From the NCBI GenBank assembly GCA_030762175.1, contig CM060846.1, forward strand, positions 179,987,041 through 180,051,040: a stretch of DNA of 64,000 nt, in the 5' to 3' direction. Both the position numbers and the translations under genes were made by a program. Below, piece after piece: positions 45,001 to 57,004 of this stretch. The notes below the pieces were generated by a model that saw nothing but the letters and a program-made list of their open reading frames with translations, was not told the origin of the DNA and searched no databases. Numbering within the stretch: position 1 is the first letter of the stretch; each line of letters begins with the position of its first letter. Origin of the DNA: Metallyticus violacea (Eukaryota; Arthropoda; Insecta; Mantodea; Metallyticidae).

Positions 45001-46185
45001 TACCTGAGGTAAAGTTTTAAGCTATCAATAATTAAGACATTGCTTTAATTTTCTGTTAAATAATCTCTTCCTTATGTTAACTGATATACCTAAAACTGCA
45101 TTTAAAAATATTTCATATACTCTTACATAAATACTCAAAAAGCAATACTGTTGAATAAATGATAGTATCGGAAATATGAAATTTTACTTCGTTGTTATAC
45201 TGCCATCAACACACAGTGCAAGCTACCCATTGCAGTAGCCATTCGTTTTGTTTGGGGTTCGATGGAGCGCATAAATACACAATTATTATAATGTGACGAC
45301 GTAGAATGCAGCTCTCTAATTTAATGCCAAATTGAACTATTAAAATTGGGGTCTAATTAGATCAGCGTACCACAAAGAATATAATTAACATTATAAATGA
45401 GATAACATATTTAACATCCAATCACGATGGTTTCCCTCGCACAATCGATATTACAATGTTATTCTAAATGCCTTAAATTGCATTTGTAAAACCATCCTCA
45501 AAGTGGAAGTGACCTATTTATTATTTTATAAATTAAAACCTATGAACTTTGACCAAATGGTAATCACTGAAATATGTGCAAATTCGGGCAGTTATAATGT
45601 TCTTTCCAAAATAGCGTATGCCGGGTTTGACTCTGTCTGACAACTATTAGCATTATGTTCCTCCCAACATGAAATTAGTCCGCTTGAAATTTCGTTGCAA
45701 TATCTTTATTAGTCTTCATATTATTAAAAGAATTCCGGGTTAATTAGCGCGGGAAACTCTGTATTTATCAGTGGCAATGAGTGGTCCTTCGATTCCATGA
45801 CGTGACCCCTTCTTTTCAATGTATAAATCTCAAACTTAGAATACAAAAATAATCCATATACTCTCAAATTCATTATATTTTTGAAAGAGAACGACAGCAA
45901 ATCAGACGCAACTTAAGCAAATTCCGGATATATTTAGAATAAATAAGTATAGAGTTTTAGTTCATTCTTTATTAATCTTGGTGATAAAACTGCATTATAT
46001 TGATTATATGTAACAAAAGTGTACAATAACAGTCCTAATATATGGTTCGTTGGAACATCGGCAGAACGCCACCTCGGCAATCGAAGTATGGCAACCCCTA
46101 GACGGAAGTTTCAGGGTTGCTATTTGAACTTAATTAGCTCTTTTATTTCAAGACATAAAAATTGATATTTAATACTGTACTATAT
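42045..46185. other. Long AT-rich stretch without genes
   Basis: Two overlapping plus frames at 42629-42862 and minus frames at 43883-44399 and 44651-44962 show no recognised motif. A G-run lies at 44220-44230. No repeat or RNA gene recognised. Confidence 0.4.
44220..44230. repeat. Poly(G) run (11)
   Basis: Eleven consecutive G. Confidence 0.9.
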
Positions 46186-46187
46186 CT

Positions 46188-46356
46188 TGTCACAACTAAG
46201 GTTGTGACTTAGAGGGTAGCTGTTTTGGAGGTTGACGGTAGACAAACACTTGTGTGGTATGCCAACTTTGTTTATTATAGAGGAGACATGTTCCTAATCT
46301 AAATTGTAATCACAAATGATAGCTCAGCGGGCCCTTAGCTTTAAGAAATCTGTCAC
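46188..46356 (-). mobile_element. LTR-like sequence, left copy
   Basis: About 170 bp related to 57643-57815 in the same orientation. Shared blocks: 'TTGTGACTTAG', 'GGTAG', 'GACAAACAC', 'ATGCCAACTT', 'GTAATCACAAATGATAGC' (GTAGTTACAAATGATAGC in the other), 'GGGCCCTTAGCTTTAAG' and 'AATCTG'. It begins TGTCAC. Similarity stops abruptly on both sides, so these are true element termini. If it pairs with the right copy it would be the 3' LTR of the minus-strand gypsy relic. Confidence 0.7.
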
Positions 46357-46619
46357 TGTAGTGCTGATGTACATCGATGATGACAATCCGTTCTCCACAA
46401 TACCAAAACGAGAGATAACCAGAGAGTAAAGACGAAGAGCAAAGACTCCAAGTCGTGGCTTTATTCCCCCTTATATCGTTTTACGATATCCTAGGAGGAT
46501 CTCTACATTGCGACACAAACCATACCAAATATGGTGTGCTATCGCCTTATATTTGAAATAATATTAACAAATGAGAAAGTTATGTGTAGGTGTCTGAAAC
46601 TTTTAGACACCGCGTGACA

Positions 46620-46835
46620 TATCCAAGCTCAGTATGAATTTGCTTGTTAGTAGGTAGAGGTTAAGGTCATTATAAAATACCGTATAAACAGGCTTCTGAA
46701 GTGACCTCTATGCTTTTAAACATATTGGACATTTCTGAGACGATCAAGTTAAGGTAAGATGCAAAATATGAAACCAAATGAATTTAATTTGTTACCTATA
46801 AATTTCCAAAAATGTTAATGTCCTTCAGTAGTACA
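46620..46835. repeat. Dispersed repeat, copy B
   Basis: Collinear with 10778-10990: 'AGGTAGAGGTTAAGGTCA', 'CTTCTGAAGTGACC', 'CTCTATGCTTTTAAACATA', 'GTTAAGGTAAGATGC', 'TTCCAAAAATGTTAATG'. Same orientation. It lies within the interval bracketed by the LTR-like sequences, so it may be a separate insertion there. Confidence 0.75.
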
Positions 46836-46839
46836 TGCG

Positions 46840-49495
46840 ACATATCCCCGTCGAGTTAGGATCGCTGCCCTCTGTGATAAACAGAAATAATAATGACAAA
46901 AAGAGAAATGGCCCGTTAGGGGAATAAAACATACAATCATAAAACAAACAAATAAACAAAAACAAAAAGAGAGTATATATCAAAGTGTAGTTATGAAAAT
47001 ATAAAAATAAAAACCCATACACATTTATATAACAGATATCACAGAAAGATAATAAACAACAGAGAGAGAGGGTTGGGAAGAAAGGAGCAGAGGGAAAAAA
47101 ATGGAAAGGCGTCGGCCTCTTCATGTCACCATCCGAAGATCATTCAAGAGCATACCGTAAACTGTGACATAAGAACAACTAATCCAACCGAATCCCACAT
47201 CACGAACCCACCTAATATGCACCTCACACAGGGAGGTTCTGCAGGCACCGCCGTCACTTGCACAGTCACCACGTAGAGAACGCACACAGAATGCTCGCTG
47301 ATAACACATACTATCGCCGATGAAACACAGACAACACGGGTTTGCATCTTTGCCCGGGAAGCACAACAACCACCGCCATCGGCAACATATATCATTACTG
47401 TCCGGAGTGAATTAAGCGGTTGTGTCTTCCAATGAGAAGGGCAAGGGACCTATTGTAACGACGCTATGTAATGCGGGACATGCGTCGCCACGAAAAGAGG
47501 TGTGGTGCCAGGGCAGACTTGCCAACAGTAGGCAAGTGCGGTGCGTACATGAAACATAGTCGTCGGTTAAAACAAATGCAGCAGAAAAAGAAAAGGAGTT
47601 TAGAGGTCGTAAACTGGCGAGAATACATCCTGGTGTGAAGCAGGATCAATGGCGCCAGAGGAAGGGAGGAGACATAAAGGTTAAAAATGAGTTGCTAGAG
47701 CGAAAGGATAAGCGAAGACGGGGGGGGGGGGGGTGATAAGGTTGCCATACCTACCTGAAATCTTTTACAGTATCATGTCTGACAGAATAGCAGATGTGTA
47801 TAAATATAAACGATAAGATGAAAATAAAAATAGACGTACAGAGAGAAAATAAAAGAAACGGGATACCTTTATCTTTAAACAGATAAAAAAAATGAATTGG
47901 GAATTGATCGCAAGATAACATATGAACATAGGAATTCTCATTCTAGTTGTATATTTAACTTTATGTTATACTTTTGTATGTTTCATTATGCATTTTGAGT
48001 GGGTTTTAATTTAACTGCACATGGTATCCATTGTATTGGTGTCTTGACGGTTGTCCATGGGGCGAAGCAGAAAATGTATCTGGTCAACGGGCCGGAGTAA
48101 GTATAAGTAAGAGATAAGTATATTTTGCGCATGTGACTTATCAAAGTGTTGTCATTATAATGAACCAGAAAAATGTGATCATTCAGAATATTATTAATTT
48201 TAGACGTGAGCCACACACAGAAAGCAGCTGCACTAGCGTTGGTTGTACGGTATCTATACATAGGAAACACAGTATTGGCTGGAGAGGAAAAACCCAGGTA
48301 CTACACCCTCATAAAATTTATATTACGCAATGCATAAAAAGAAAAAATGTCACCAGCTGTTATCTTTATTGGCGTATTGCCATCTAGCACATTCGTTGCC
48401 TTAAGAAATATCAGGAGATACAATATGCTCAACAGTAGCGTCACCACTGTGGTCATCTCCATGGAGGTGCTCCACAGGGCGTGCTTCCTGCGCTATGTAT
48501 TTACTCTGAAATAAAATGTCCCCTTATTCAATACAACATATTCCTACAGTCAACGAACGTTACCAATAGGGGCCTCACAAAAACCCTAAGGGTAAGGCCA
48601 GTAAATTTTATTGCTCAAAATTCCTGGAGTTCCTTCGTTAGATCTTCAGAGTAACATGCAGCAATCTTATTTCACGGCAGTACCATAATATGTGCCTCAA
48701 AAAGATAAGGAAAAACATAAAACTAGCTGTGTCTGTCAAGCTGAAAAACAGAATATGGGAGACCGTTGCCTCCTAATGGAAAGTTACAATTGTGCAGCAT
48801 TGCTGAAATTAGGCCCATAACATGAAATCAAGCTGGATGTCATCAGCAAAATTTATATTGCAGTTACTTCCGGTATTCTTGCAGGGGGCAGATGGAGCTC
48901 AAAAAGCCGCCACTGGTGGTGCTGTTCACAAGAGCACGCCACTGGTTCCTTGGTTGTCAGTCAAAGTTGCTCCCTCTCTCATGGGGCCGTGATTAATGCA
49001 ATACACCTGCAAGCATAACTTAAAAGATCTGTAAGCTACAGCAGAGATGAAGATAAGAATTATAATGGCGAACAGAATCACCATTACATCAAAATGGTAT
49101 CTGGAACATTTCCAGTAGCTAGAGCAACAGAAAGTCTATTTGTGAATAAAAGCTCATATCGCCGAAAAAAATATGACACCCCCTCATAGCAGCTACTATT
49201 ACATCACGCCCGGGTCTGGTGACCTTTACATTAAAATGAACACAGTGCAGCAGTGCCAAGAACACAAGCAGGCGTAAATGCGTTCAAAACATTTGCAAAA
49301 GTTTGTACAACAAATTACATGAGTTTACATGTGACATTATAATAAAAGATAACAAAGCTACAGATAGATAAAGAAAGATGAAAATGGAGAGGGAAATAGC
49401 CTTAAGGGGCAATCATTAAGCACGTTGTTGAAAAAACCAGAACAGGTTTAAATTTGTTACACATATAAAAATTTCATTTATAATAACCACAACAA
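46840..49495. other. Unassigned stretch with GC-richer block
   Basis: From ~47060 to 47760 and ~48840 to 48990 GC rises towards one half. Open frames on both strands (46825-47395, 47464-47649, 47986-48387) show no family motif. A G-run lies at 47720-47733. A minus-strand 'NFADDIQLDFM' near 48815-48850 resembles a LINE RT active site but has no supporting neighbours. Contents unidentified. Confidence 0.4.
47720..47733. repeat. Poly(G) run (~14)
   Basis: Uninterrupted G-run, a possible quadruplex former or sequencing-difficult site. Confidence 0.9.
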
Positions 49496-49501
49496 TATTT
49501 G

Positions 49502-49545
49502 TTGATTGATTGATTAGTGTTTAACGCTTCCTCGGTTCTGCTGAA
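49502..49545 (-). mobile_element. SINE-2 3' end fragment
   Basis: 'TTGATTGATTGATTAGTGTTTAACGC' (first 20 bases suffice) is the reverse complement of the family's repeated tail and terminal 'GCGTTAAACAC'. The adjoining ~20 bp are only weakly similar to the body. A severely 5'-truncated copy. Confidence 0.6.
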
Positions 49546-49987
49546 GGATAATAATTTTCACACACTACAACGTATTACTTCTATGTTATGTTATGTAATG
49601 TTTTGATCCTGTCCGTTTTAGTTTGTCTTTAATGTCCATATATTAGAATAAACAAATCTGAGAGATTCCTAGATGTAAACTAGCAGAAAGGATAGAAGTA
49701 AAACAACTTAATGAGACTTTTGGTGATATGGTCGCAAGTTAAAACCCAAATGAGCCAGAAGCAGTGGACAGAGAAGAGAAAAAGAAAGAGAAACACCGAA
49801 TATTTGTTGCATTTTACTGTACAGCAATTTAATTTAGAATGTATGGTAATTAATGATAACAACAAAATTATGTAGTTTGTTTATCATGGCAGTTAATGGT
49901 TATGCAAATATCTACACCATAGCACTTGCAGGGGGTATTTACTGTAACCAAAATATTCATTGCGTAATCCTTCATATTTCAGAGTCA

Positions 49988-50267
49988 ATGAATGAATAGT
50001 GTTTAACGCCGGTTTTTGCTACTGAGGCACCACAGGCGATGGACACTGATGATATCTGAGATGAAATGATACATTGGGAAAGGATTTGTTTTAAGGAAGG
50101 AATCGTTCCAGGCATAAGTTTAGGGTACCTCCCGGGCATTTCGCATTTATGAGGCCTGAGGATAACCTGGAAAAAACCTCAGTCAGGGAGGACGGTCCTG
50201 GCGGTATTCGAACCCAGACCTTCCGCTCACGAATTCGCGCCTTAACGACCTCGGCCACCCGTAACGG
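49988..50267 (-). mobile_element. SINE-2 copy with 13-bp TSD
   Basis: Full-length in reverse complement. The TSD 'TATTTCAGAGTCA' at 49975-49987 and 50268-50280 is perfect. Head with 'GGCCGAGGTCGTTAAGGC' and 'GGTTCGAATACCGCCAGGA'; tail 'CATTCATTG'. Open frame 50091-50405 on the minus strand is a reading through the SINE head and is not a gene. Confidence 0.93.
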
Positions 50268-50289
50268 TATTTCAGAGTCAGATGGCATG

Positions 50290-51685
50290 GAGGTATCATC
50301 CACAAAAGTAAATAAATAAATAAGGAAAAATAACTCATTGCAGTTCCTAGTTATATTGTGGCAATAGGGGAAAAAAAAAAAAAACACGGTGAAAATTAGG
50401 TTCACGTATGCACTAGGCGGGCGCGAGCTGTGTCATCTTGTAAAGAAATAAGCGAAAGAAATAAGCAGTCTACTGTGTTTATGTGTCTGGAAGTTGATGG
50501 CGTGGGCGTAACAAAAGGTAGACATGTTTGGAAGAAAAGTAAGCTAGTGAGAGCTGAAGCGGAAACAGGAGGAGAGAAAACTGCAAGTCACATTAATCTT
50601 TGAGGGTCATGCGATTAGGAGTAGGGTAAGGTAAAATATATATTCTCTTTTGAGAAATATTCTAAAATGATAGACCCAGCCATATTTTGAAGTTCAATAC
50701 CTGTTTTGTTTAATAGTCGCGCGTTTGCTTCCCTCTACATCTCGACCCCCCAGATATTTCTAAATAATTTTTTCTATTATTTTTTCTTTTGCCGCCCCAC
50801 GGAATACATATGCTAACATCTTGAGGATAATTCGCAAATAGGTTTACCAGGTAGCGACCTATTAAAAGCTTTCATTATAATTCATCTCTCCAATAGATTG
50901 TTTTTGGGAAGAAAGGAAAGTAAAGAAGGAAGGAATTCACATACAACAACAAGACAATGGTCGGCACAAACAATAGAGCGCTAACAGAATTGTTTCAAAC
51001 TGACTATTCAATGCCCCAGCACACAGCACGGTTGGCGCGCGAACTGATGGCAGAACATCACTTATCATATCTCAGAAATTCCAGAGGTTAGCAGCATGAC
51101 GGAGAAATTCTCTTCATGTCATCTGGAAGCAAGGCAGAGGTCGTACATGCGTGTGTGTGTTATGTGTAGATGTATGCAGGCAACTTAATGGGAGTAGGTA
51201 CAAATTATTTGATAATTCACAGACAAAAAGAGGCAAGAAAACTTATGGTGGTATATTCCTGTACACAACAATGACAATAAACTGCAACAGGGAGAGTTTG
51301 TTGAATTTAACACAAAACCTCACTCTATATGTAGCAAGTGCTATGGAAAGATTCATAGACAATATACACAACACCTTCACTTACTTATAGCATATATTGC
51401 GTCTGCAAAGCGTAAGATAAACCTATGTTTTTAATTCTATATTGGTTCTGCTCATTCATTTGTAGAGCTGGGTATTAATTAAGCAATTAATAAACGAATC
51501 GGTCATTAGCACTGTAAATGAAACCCAGAAAATCCTTTTTTTCCCAGGTGCATAAACTTATTATATGTATTTGTAAGTAATTTGAGTGTTTACATATATT
51601 TATTCAAGCGCTTTTCGTAAAATGATAATTTTTAAGCATAGTTAATTTTGTGTTCCGTTGATATTATACATAGTAACATGATAAT
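50290..51685. other. Gene-free stretch
   Basis: No motif in the 79-codon plus frame at 51151-51390. Poly(A) of 14 at ~50373-50386. Nothing else recognised. Confidence 0.4.
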
Positions 51686-51697
51686 TAACATACCTCA

Positions 51698-51979
51698 CGT
51701 ATTTTTAATGGTGTTTAACGCCCGATTTTACTACTGAGGCACTGCAGGCGGTGGATACACTGATGATACATGAGATGAAATGAATATTGGGAAAAGATTT
51801 TTTTAAGGAAGGAAACATTCCAGCCTAAGTTTAAGGTGCCTCCCCGGCATTTACCATTAATGAGGACTGAGGAAAACCTGGGGAAATCCTCAGTCAGGGA
51901 GGACGGTTCTGGTGGGGTTTGAACCCCAGACCTTCCACTCACTAGTTCGCACCTTAACCAGCTCGGCCACCCTTGGCAG
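51698..51979 (-). mobile_element. SINE-2 copy with near-perfect TSD
   Basis: Full-length in reverse complement; head at ~51905-51979. Flanks 'CATACCTCA' (51689-51697) and 'CATATCTCA' (51980-51988) form a 9-bp TSD with one mismatch. Lies ~270 bp from the integrase C-terminus of the gypsy relic, on the same strand. Confidence 0.92.
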
Positions 51980-52249
51980 CATATCTCAAAATGGTCTCAA
52001 GAGTAATGTGTGCTAAAATGCAAGTAATCAAATTATTTATGTAGTATAATTAGGAACATTTATCATTAATTACACTATCTTTGTATTATATTGACCAAAA
52101 GTTACATATATGTTTAGTAAAGCAGTGCCAAACGCAGACCTGTCATGCATATGATCAGAAATGGATCAGTATTCATGACCTTAGTCTACTTGCTGACTTG
52201 CTACATATTTTGCAGGTGTTGCAAGTATGTCCTCCACAAATGACTGAAA

Positions 52250-53275
52250 GTACGGTAAGGTTTCCCCATAGAGTAGAACACTTAACTTCCCATGTATGGC
52301 TTATAATATGGTTATAACCGAGACATATGGGTGACTGATCTTTGAACTCACTTTCTGTCTTCTGCCTGACACGATAATTATCCGGAGAAATCTGTTGACA
52401 ACGAACCGTGACTAATGTGCAACAACCTAGATGTTTTGCCCTTCTTAAGTACTGGTGTAAATACTATAACTAATTGATCTGGTTGGAAATATCGTTCATT
52501 TTTGGTAACGAAAGTTTTTTGTGTGTGTTTAACCATAAATTAGGAAACTGGAGATTTTCGGGTCGACACCTGTCTAGTACTGTTGTAGGGAAATAACAGG
52601 AGACGCAGTGTGCCAATAATTTTGTCCGGTGGACGTGTAATGGATTAACTTGTCAACAATTGCTTGATTCGTGCGCTCCGTTAGACCATTGCAGGAGGGG
52701 TAATAGTCGCTTGTAAAAGTAAGTTACCACTTATCGGTTTTAGTAGGTGTTGTGACCTCAATAAGGAATACTGATCCTCTGTCGGAAAGTAGCATGGCTG
52801 GTGCACTATTTCGACAGATTATGTTTTCCAAAACAAATTGAGCCACATGTTCTATGGTTCCTCTTGGGATGACTGGCTTTCGCTTCTGCCCACAGACTTG
52901 CATACTCCATAGCAACAAAGAAGTTTTGTTGTCTTAGATATATGGATGGGACACACCAAAACTATTCCCCATTGTTCGCCAATTTGAGTAACAGGGATAG
53001 GTTGAGGCAGACCCGTAGTTTGAACATTTGTGGGACCCTTATAAAATTGGCAACTTGGAGAACCTGTTAATTATTTATCAGTTTCTTTCCGCATCCCAAT
53101 CCAATAAAACTGAGAATTAATTTTATGAAAAGTCCTGGTAAATGGCTGATTACCGGAAATTGGATCACGTCCGGAGAATAAAATTTCGTGCTTCAAAGAT
53201 TCTGGAATAATCAATAAGTGCAATGGACCACTGGGACCATTTTTTTTTTATCATTCATGACTTCATCATTAATGA
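52250..53275 (-). pseudogene. pol: Gypsy integrase
   Basis: Readable segments: 'PLHLLIIPESLKHEILFSG' and 'FHKINSQFYWIGMRKETDK' (HHCC-side region, 53.1-53.25 kb), 'PIPVTQIGEQWGIVLVCP' (first catalytic Asp of 'GIDLVGP' replaced by Val), 'EHVAQFVLENIICRNSAPAM' and 'LLSDRGSVF' (second Asp intact, 52724-52918), then 'ERYFQPDQLVIVFTPVLKKG' and 'MSRL', 'PYYKPYMG' near 52260-52500, the C-terminal module. Frameshifts separate them. Confidence 0.85.
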
Positions 53276-53449
53276 CGAGGCATGACGTTGCAGTTTCGTA
53301 GAGGCCATGCTTGGGCCTTTCAATACTCTGATTAAAGGTAATATTAAAAAACCACTTTCTTGTTGCTTAGCAACTTTAATGGGCGTCAGTAAACGGATGA
53401 TAAGCTAATTCGTTCGTTCCGATTCCAGAGAGTCCAAATTATCTACATG

Positions 53450-53733
53450 AATGAATGAATTGTGTTTAACGCCCGTATTTGCTACAGAGGCACCACAGAC
53501 GATGGACACTGATGATACATGAGATGAAATGATATATTGAGAAAGGATTTGTTTTTAAGGAAGGAATCGTTCCAGGCCTAAGTTTATGGTACCTCCCCGG
53601 CTTTTGCCATTTGAGGACTAAGGAAAATCTGGAAAAAAAAACTCAGTCAGGGAGGACGGTTCTGGCGGGATTCAAACCCCAGACCTTCCGCTCACGACTC
53701 CGCGCCTTATTGACCTCGGCCACCCGTGGCGGT
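53450..53733 (-). mobile_element. SINE-2 copy inside gypsy pol
   Basis: Full-length in reverse complement with an 'ATTCATTCATTCAT' tail at the left and head at ~53660-53733. It lies between RNase H ('[11 protein letters not shown]', just right of it) and the linker to integrase ('VDNLDSLESE', just left), so it inserted into the gypsy coding region. No TSD could be defined. The open frame at 53643-53840 is an accidental fusion of RNase H with the SINE head. Confidence 0.92.
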
Positions 53734-54320
53734 GAGGTTTCCTGCAGGGCATCTGCATCTTGATGCTTCGCACCTAATTTATATACAATACTATAATCAT
53801 ACTCCATAAGCTTCAGTGTCCAACGCACTAGGCGACCCAAAAATCTTTAAGATTCATAAGGTAGCACAGCTCATGGTGATCGCTAACTATATTTACCGGG
53901 TATTCATAAATGTAAGATCGAAAGTGAGTGAGGTCATAAACGATAGCAACAAGTTCAAGTTCTGATATGGCGTACTTCTTTTCAAATTTTTTTAACGTCC
54001 TGGCAATAGGATGAAGTTGCTCATTTATTCTTTGTAAGAGCACACACACCCAATACCTGCACCACTGCCATCAGCATGGAGCTCCGTATATGCTAGGATG
54101 TAGTGTGCTAACACAGGGGGGGGGGAGGAGATCAACAATTGCACCAACTTATCAAACGATTGTTGTTGTTCGTCCGTCCATGCAAAAACTTGAATCTTAC
54201 GTGCCAAGATATGTAGCAACCGCACAATGGACGCAAAATTTAATACAAAGTCTGTATAAAAAGAAAATAGGCCAAGTATCCGCCGGACCTCTGGCACACA
54301 ATTTGGTATGAGCAAATTAG
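53734..54320 (-). pseudogene. pol: Gypsy tether and RNase H
   Basis: 54025-54315 reads 'VRRILGLFSFYTDFVLNFAS' and 'FAWTDEQQQSFDKLVQLL' then 'LHADGSGAGIGC' (first RNase H Asp in 'ADGSG', canonical TDAS). 53828-54049 reads 'ARTLKKFEKKYAISELELVA' and '[14 protein letters not shown]'. 53740-53840 reads '[20 protein letters not shown]' and 'HQDADAL'. A G-run at 54116-54125 causes a frame shift. RNase H degrades RNA of the RNA:DNA hybrid. Confidence 0.88.
54116..54125. repeat. Poly(G) run (10)
   Basis: Ten consecutive G inside the RNase H relic, disrupting its reading frame. Confidence 0.9.
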
Positions 54321-54399
54321 TATAAACCTTTATTTTATCTCCGTCCGTTTCGATGCCCTTTTGGATACCTCAAAACCTCAGTGTTTGATGCGAAACATA

Positions 54400-54900
54400 G
54401 AGAAAAATCACTTCTCAGGAATTAGCCTAAACGAGTGTTCCCTTAATTTAGCAATTACTTCCCTTAAATTATCAAGTACTTCCTGAAACGAGAATGAAAA
54501 CGCAAATAACACTTTCAAATACGCTAACACATTCTCATACTTCAAATTATCAAGTAATTTATTTGTCACTGAATAGAAGTACCTGGGGGCATGAACTAAG
54601 CCAAAAGAAATGCGCTCAAATTCTTATTAGAGTCCGGAGTAACAAATGAGGTATATTGTTTTCTGTTCTGCTCTATTGGCATGAGGAAATGTGCGCTAAC
54701 ATATCTAATGTGCAGTACCATTTTGATTTTCCAAGGCAAGGCCATAAACCATTTATAAGGGGTAGGATGTAGGAAGATGTAATAGTCACCAGGTTCAATT
54801 TTCGGTAATCTACGCAAAATCTGAATTACCCATTCTTCCTTTTAACGAGCACTACCGGTGAAGGCCAGGGGATATAGGATTCAAGTGTGATAACTGCATC
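54400..54900 (-). pseudogene. pol: Gypsy reverse transcriptase
   Basis: The minus strand reads 'PWPSPVVLVKRKNG', a stop, 'FRFCVDYRKLNLVTITSSYI' (~54800-54890), then 'SAHFLMPIEQNRKQYTSFVT' (54596-54817). The catalytic box reads 'NVLAYLKVLFAF', i.e. YLDD has become YLKV at 54510-54521, followed by 'FQEVLDNLREVIAKLREHS'. Both catalytic Asp residues are gone. Confidence 0.88.
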
Positions 54901-55699
54901 TTTCATTTCTTAAGCTTGTGTACTTATAATCTCGCACCAGTGCTGGGAGACGCAGTACAGTCTTTGCTAAACCCATTTTTCGCGAGTGACCTGAATTTTA
55001 AACAATTCTGCTGCCCGATTCCGTCAATTTATTGGAAAATATGTTCCTACATTCGCTCAAAAGGCTGTGCAACTGTTCCCTTTAACTCGTAGTGAGTTGA
55101 GAATTTAAATGAAATAGATACTTTTGAATATCCAAATCGCTAGTATCCTCGGGACCCCAATTAGCGGCTTGTATTTATGCAACCTCGTGAAAATGGTAAA
55201 CCGTTGTTCCTGGAAAAAAGAGCCGTGTCTTTATGAATGGGAATCATGACGTGCCGTGTACATTGATGTTATTTGCACATTTTTCTTCGCATTAGGACAT
55301 CATAGGGTTCTAGTATTCCTTGACCCAAGTCATCGTGGGGGAGTTCTACATTGATTTGTGTGATAGAAAACTGTGGAATGCCGACGTCTTGAGAATAATA
55401 TGCCTGATACTGACATTCCCCCTGATGAGGTTCCGATGTAATCTGAGCAAGGGGTCAATCCCTATTTTCATTGCAGTGCAAAACCATTGTCTGCGCCTGA
55501 CGTAAATATAAGGTAATAGTTGCTGTTGCTAGGCAACAAGTAAGTGCAAGTGGTTAACAACCAATACTTTTTCGGAAAAGTGCATATTGTCTAGTCAAAA
55601 ACCTAAGTTCGAAGCGTGAGTGACATCAATTTGTGTATTACTGGTAGTACTTAAAAACATAACACTCAGTGCAGGAGACAAGGGGAGCACGTTAGATGT

Positions 55700-55760
55700 T
55701 CTCTTGCTATACTTACGGTACTCCTAGTGTCACACAAGACACTGATGCTGGAATTATTAG
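55700..55760 (-). pseudogene. pol: Gypsy protease active-site segment
   Basis: The minus strand reads 'SISVLCDTRSTVSIARE' at ~55700-55750, matching the retropepsin 'LIDTGSTVSII' motif with Gly replaced by Arg. It lies between gag and RT in the gypsy relic. A region of ~800 bp between here and RT has no readable motif beyond 'CDTRSTVS'. Confidence 0.7.
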
Positions 55761-56900
55761 CAAGCCTACCCCTATGGTGAATACATTTCCAGATTTTAAA
55801 TCATGAACGATACCAAAACGTAATCGTATCTGGGCTGGTGACACGGAACTTAGTCCCGCGATGTACCTGCCCCATTTAGGCGGGCCTGAACGCTGTTTGC
55901 CCTGGCTCACAGCGCTGAAAGCCTACTGGACGGCCACTTGAAGTGCGGCCGTTCACAATGGGGCCGCGTCGGGCTCTTCGCGCTCCATAGTTTGCATTAC
56001 TATGGTCATTGACCAAGCCTCGTCTTTGACTACGTCCTTCAAAATTACTATGCAAAGAATGACGCGAATAAGAAAATGTGGGTTTACGCTGACTTATCTG
56101 CTTCTTTTTCAACTTATTTTTCAAATATTTAGCCTCATGGGCCAAGCTTTCTAACGATGTTGATGAGAATGCATTCTGCATTATTGGCACCGGCCTATCT
56201 GGCTGCTCAGCGAGAGTATGCACCCGTTGACCCCCGAGATATATAGCGGTCTCTATTCGTCTTATGAACTGGGTTAACTGGGATCCGCGGAGAGGACCTG
56301 TTCCAACAATGAGGACATTAACCCGCACCTTATAGATGAATTCTTTCCCGTTCTGTCATGTCAGGGTGAACTTCGTCACAAAGGATGAAGATATCATACA
56401 TGTAACCTTCCGTAGGTTCAGGAAGATCCTGAATCCGCTGTTGCAAACGAAACTCCAAACTGTCCTATAGCGCCACCAGGAGGAACGAAGTTTGTTCGGC
56501 CTTTTTAAGCTCGGCCTAGTCATATAACTGGTGACGTGGTGAAAAGGTTTTGCACTAGTTTGTTGCAGTTTCTCGCAAATAACAACTAAATATTGTTTCT
56601 TGCATCCATCGTTCCAGCTGTTCGCGGCGGCAACGTTTCAAAATTATAAAGGTAACCTGCTGTGTTGGTTTACCCTCAAAGACACCTGGGTCAATGAACG
56701 GGCGTACAAATAGTACCTTGAGGGTAACTGCTAGTTTAGTATTCAACGCGCCTGCTTCTGTACTCGGGCCGGACTGTCCACCAATATTTGACGAGTTCGC
56801 TATCGCGAAGTCTTCGCGGAAGATCTTGAAAATTTGGTGATGACGAAGGAGGTGAAGGGGAATGGAAGGTGATAGATCATCACTTACGTCTCCCACACTT
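55760..56900 (-). pseudogene. gag: Gypsy gag
   Basis: 56555-56896 contains 'RPFIDPGVFEGKPTQQVTFI' and 'RREQLERWMQET', and 55876-56328 contains 'FIRRIETAIYLGGQRVHTLA', 'LESLAHEAKYLKNKLKKKQ' and an Arg-rich tail ending in 'GFQRCEPGQTAFRPA', a decayed CCHC zinc knuckle (C.RC...GH pattern with His lost). The N-terminal part opens with GTG, so the true start is upstream or lost. Gag would coat the genomic RNA. Confidence 0.7.
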
Positions 56901-57004
56901 AGAGTACGTTCCCGAAATGGGAAGAAGACGGATGAGGATTGTCAATTAAGTCGGCAACTATAACGTAAGCGAATGTTGTTCATAGACTGATATAATTTAG
57001 CAAG

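Larger units (their letters stand above)
52250..57000 (-). mobile_element. Ty3/gypsy retrotransposon relic (gag-pol)
   Basis: Minus strand, right to left: gag (56.9-55.75 kb), protease (~55.7), RT (54.9-54.4), tether/RNase H (54.3-53.74), integrase with C-terminal GPY/F-like module (53.3-52.25). Order and completeness fit a single-element Pol of the non-envelope gypsy type. Key residues are lost in protease (DTR for DTG), RT (YLKV for YLDD) and integrase (first Asp to Val). A SINE-2 is inserted between RNase H and integrase. LTR candidates are 57643-57815 and 46188-46356. Confidence 0.9.

Noticed and set aside
48815..48850. LINE RT active site 'FADDIQLDF' on the minus strand
   Set aside because: None of the flanking RT motifs (PQGS, thumb) is present at the right distance, so it is probably coincidence.
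50091..50405. 104-codon minus-strand ORF
   Set aside because: Reads through the SINE-2 head; the same residues recur in frames over other SINE-2 copies (e.g. 51715-51942).
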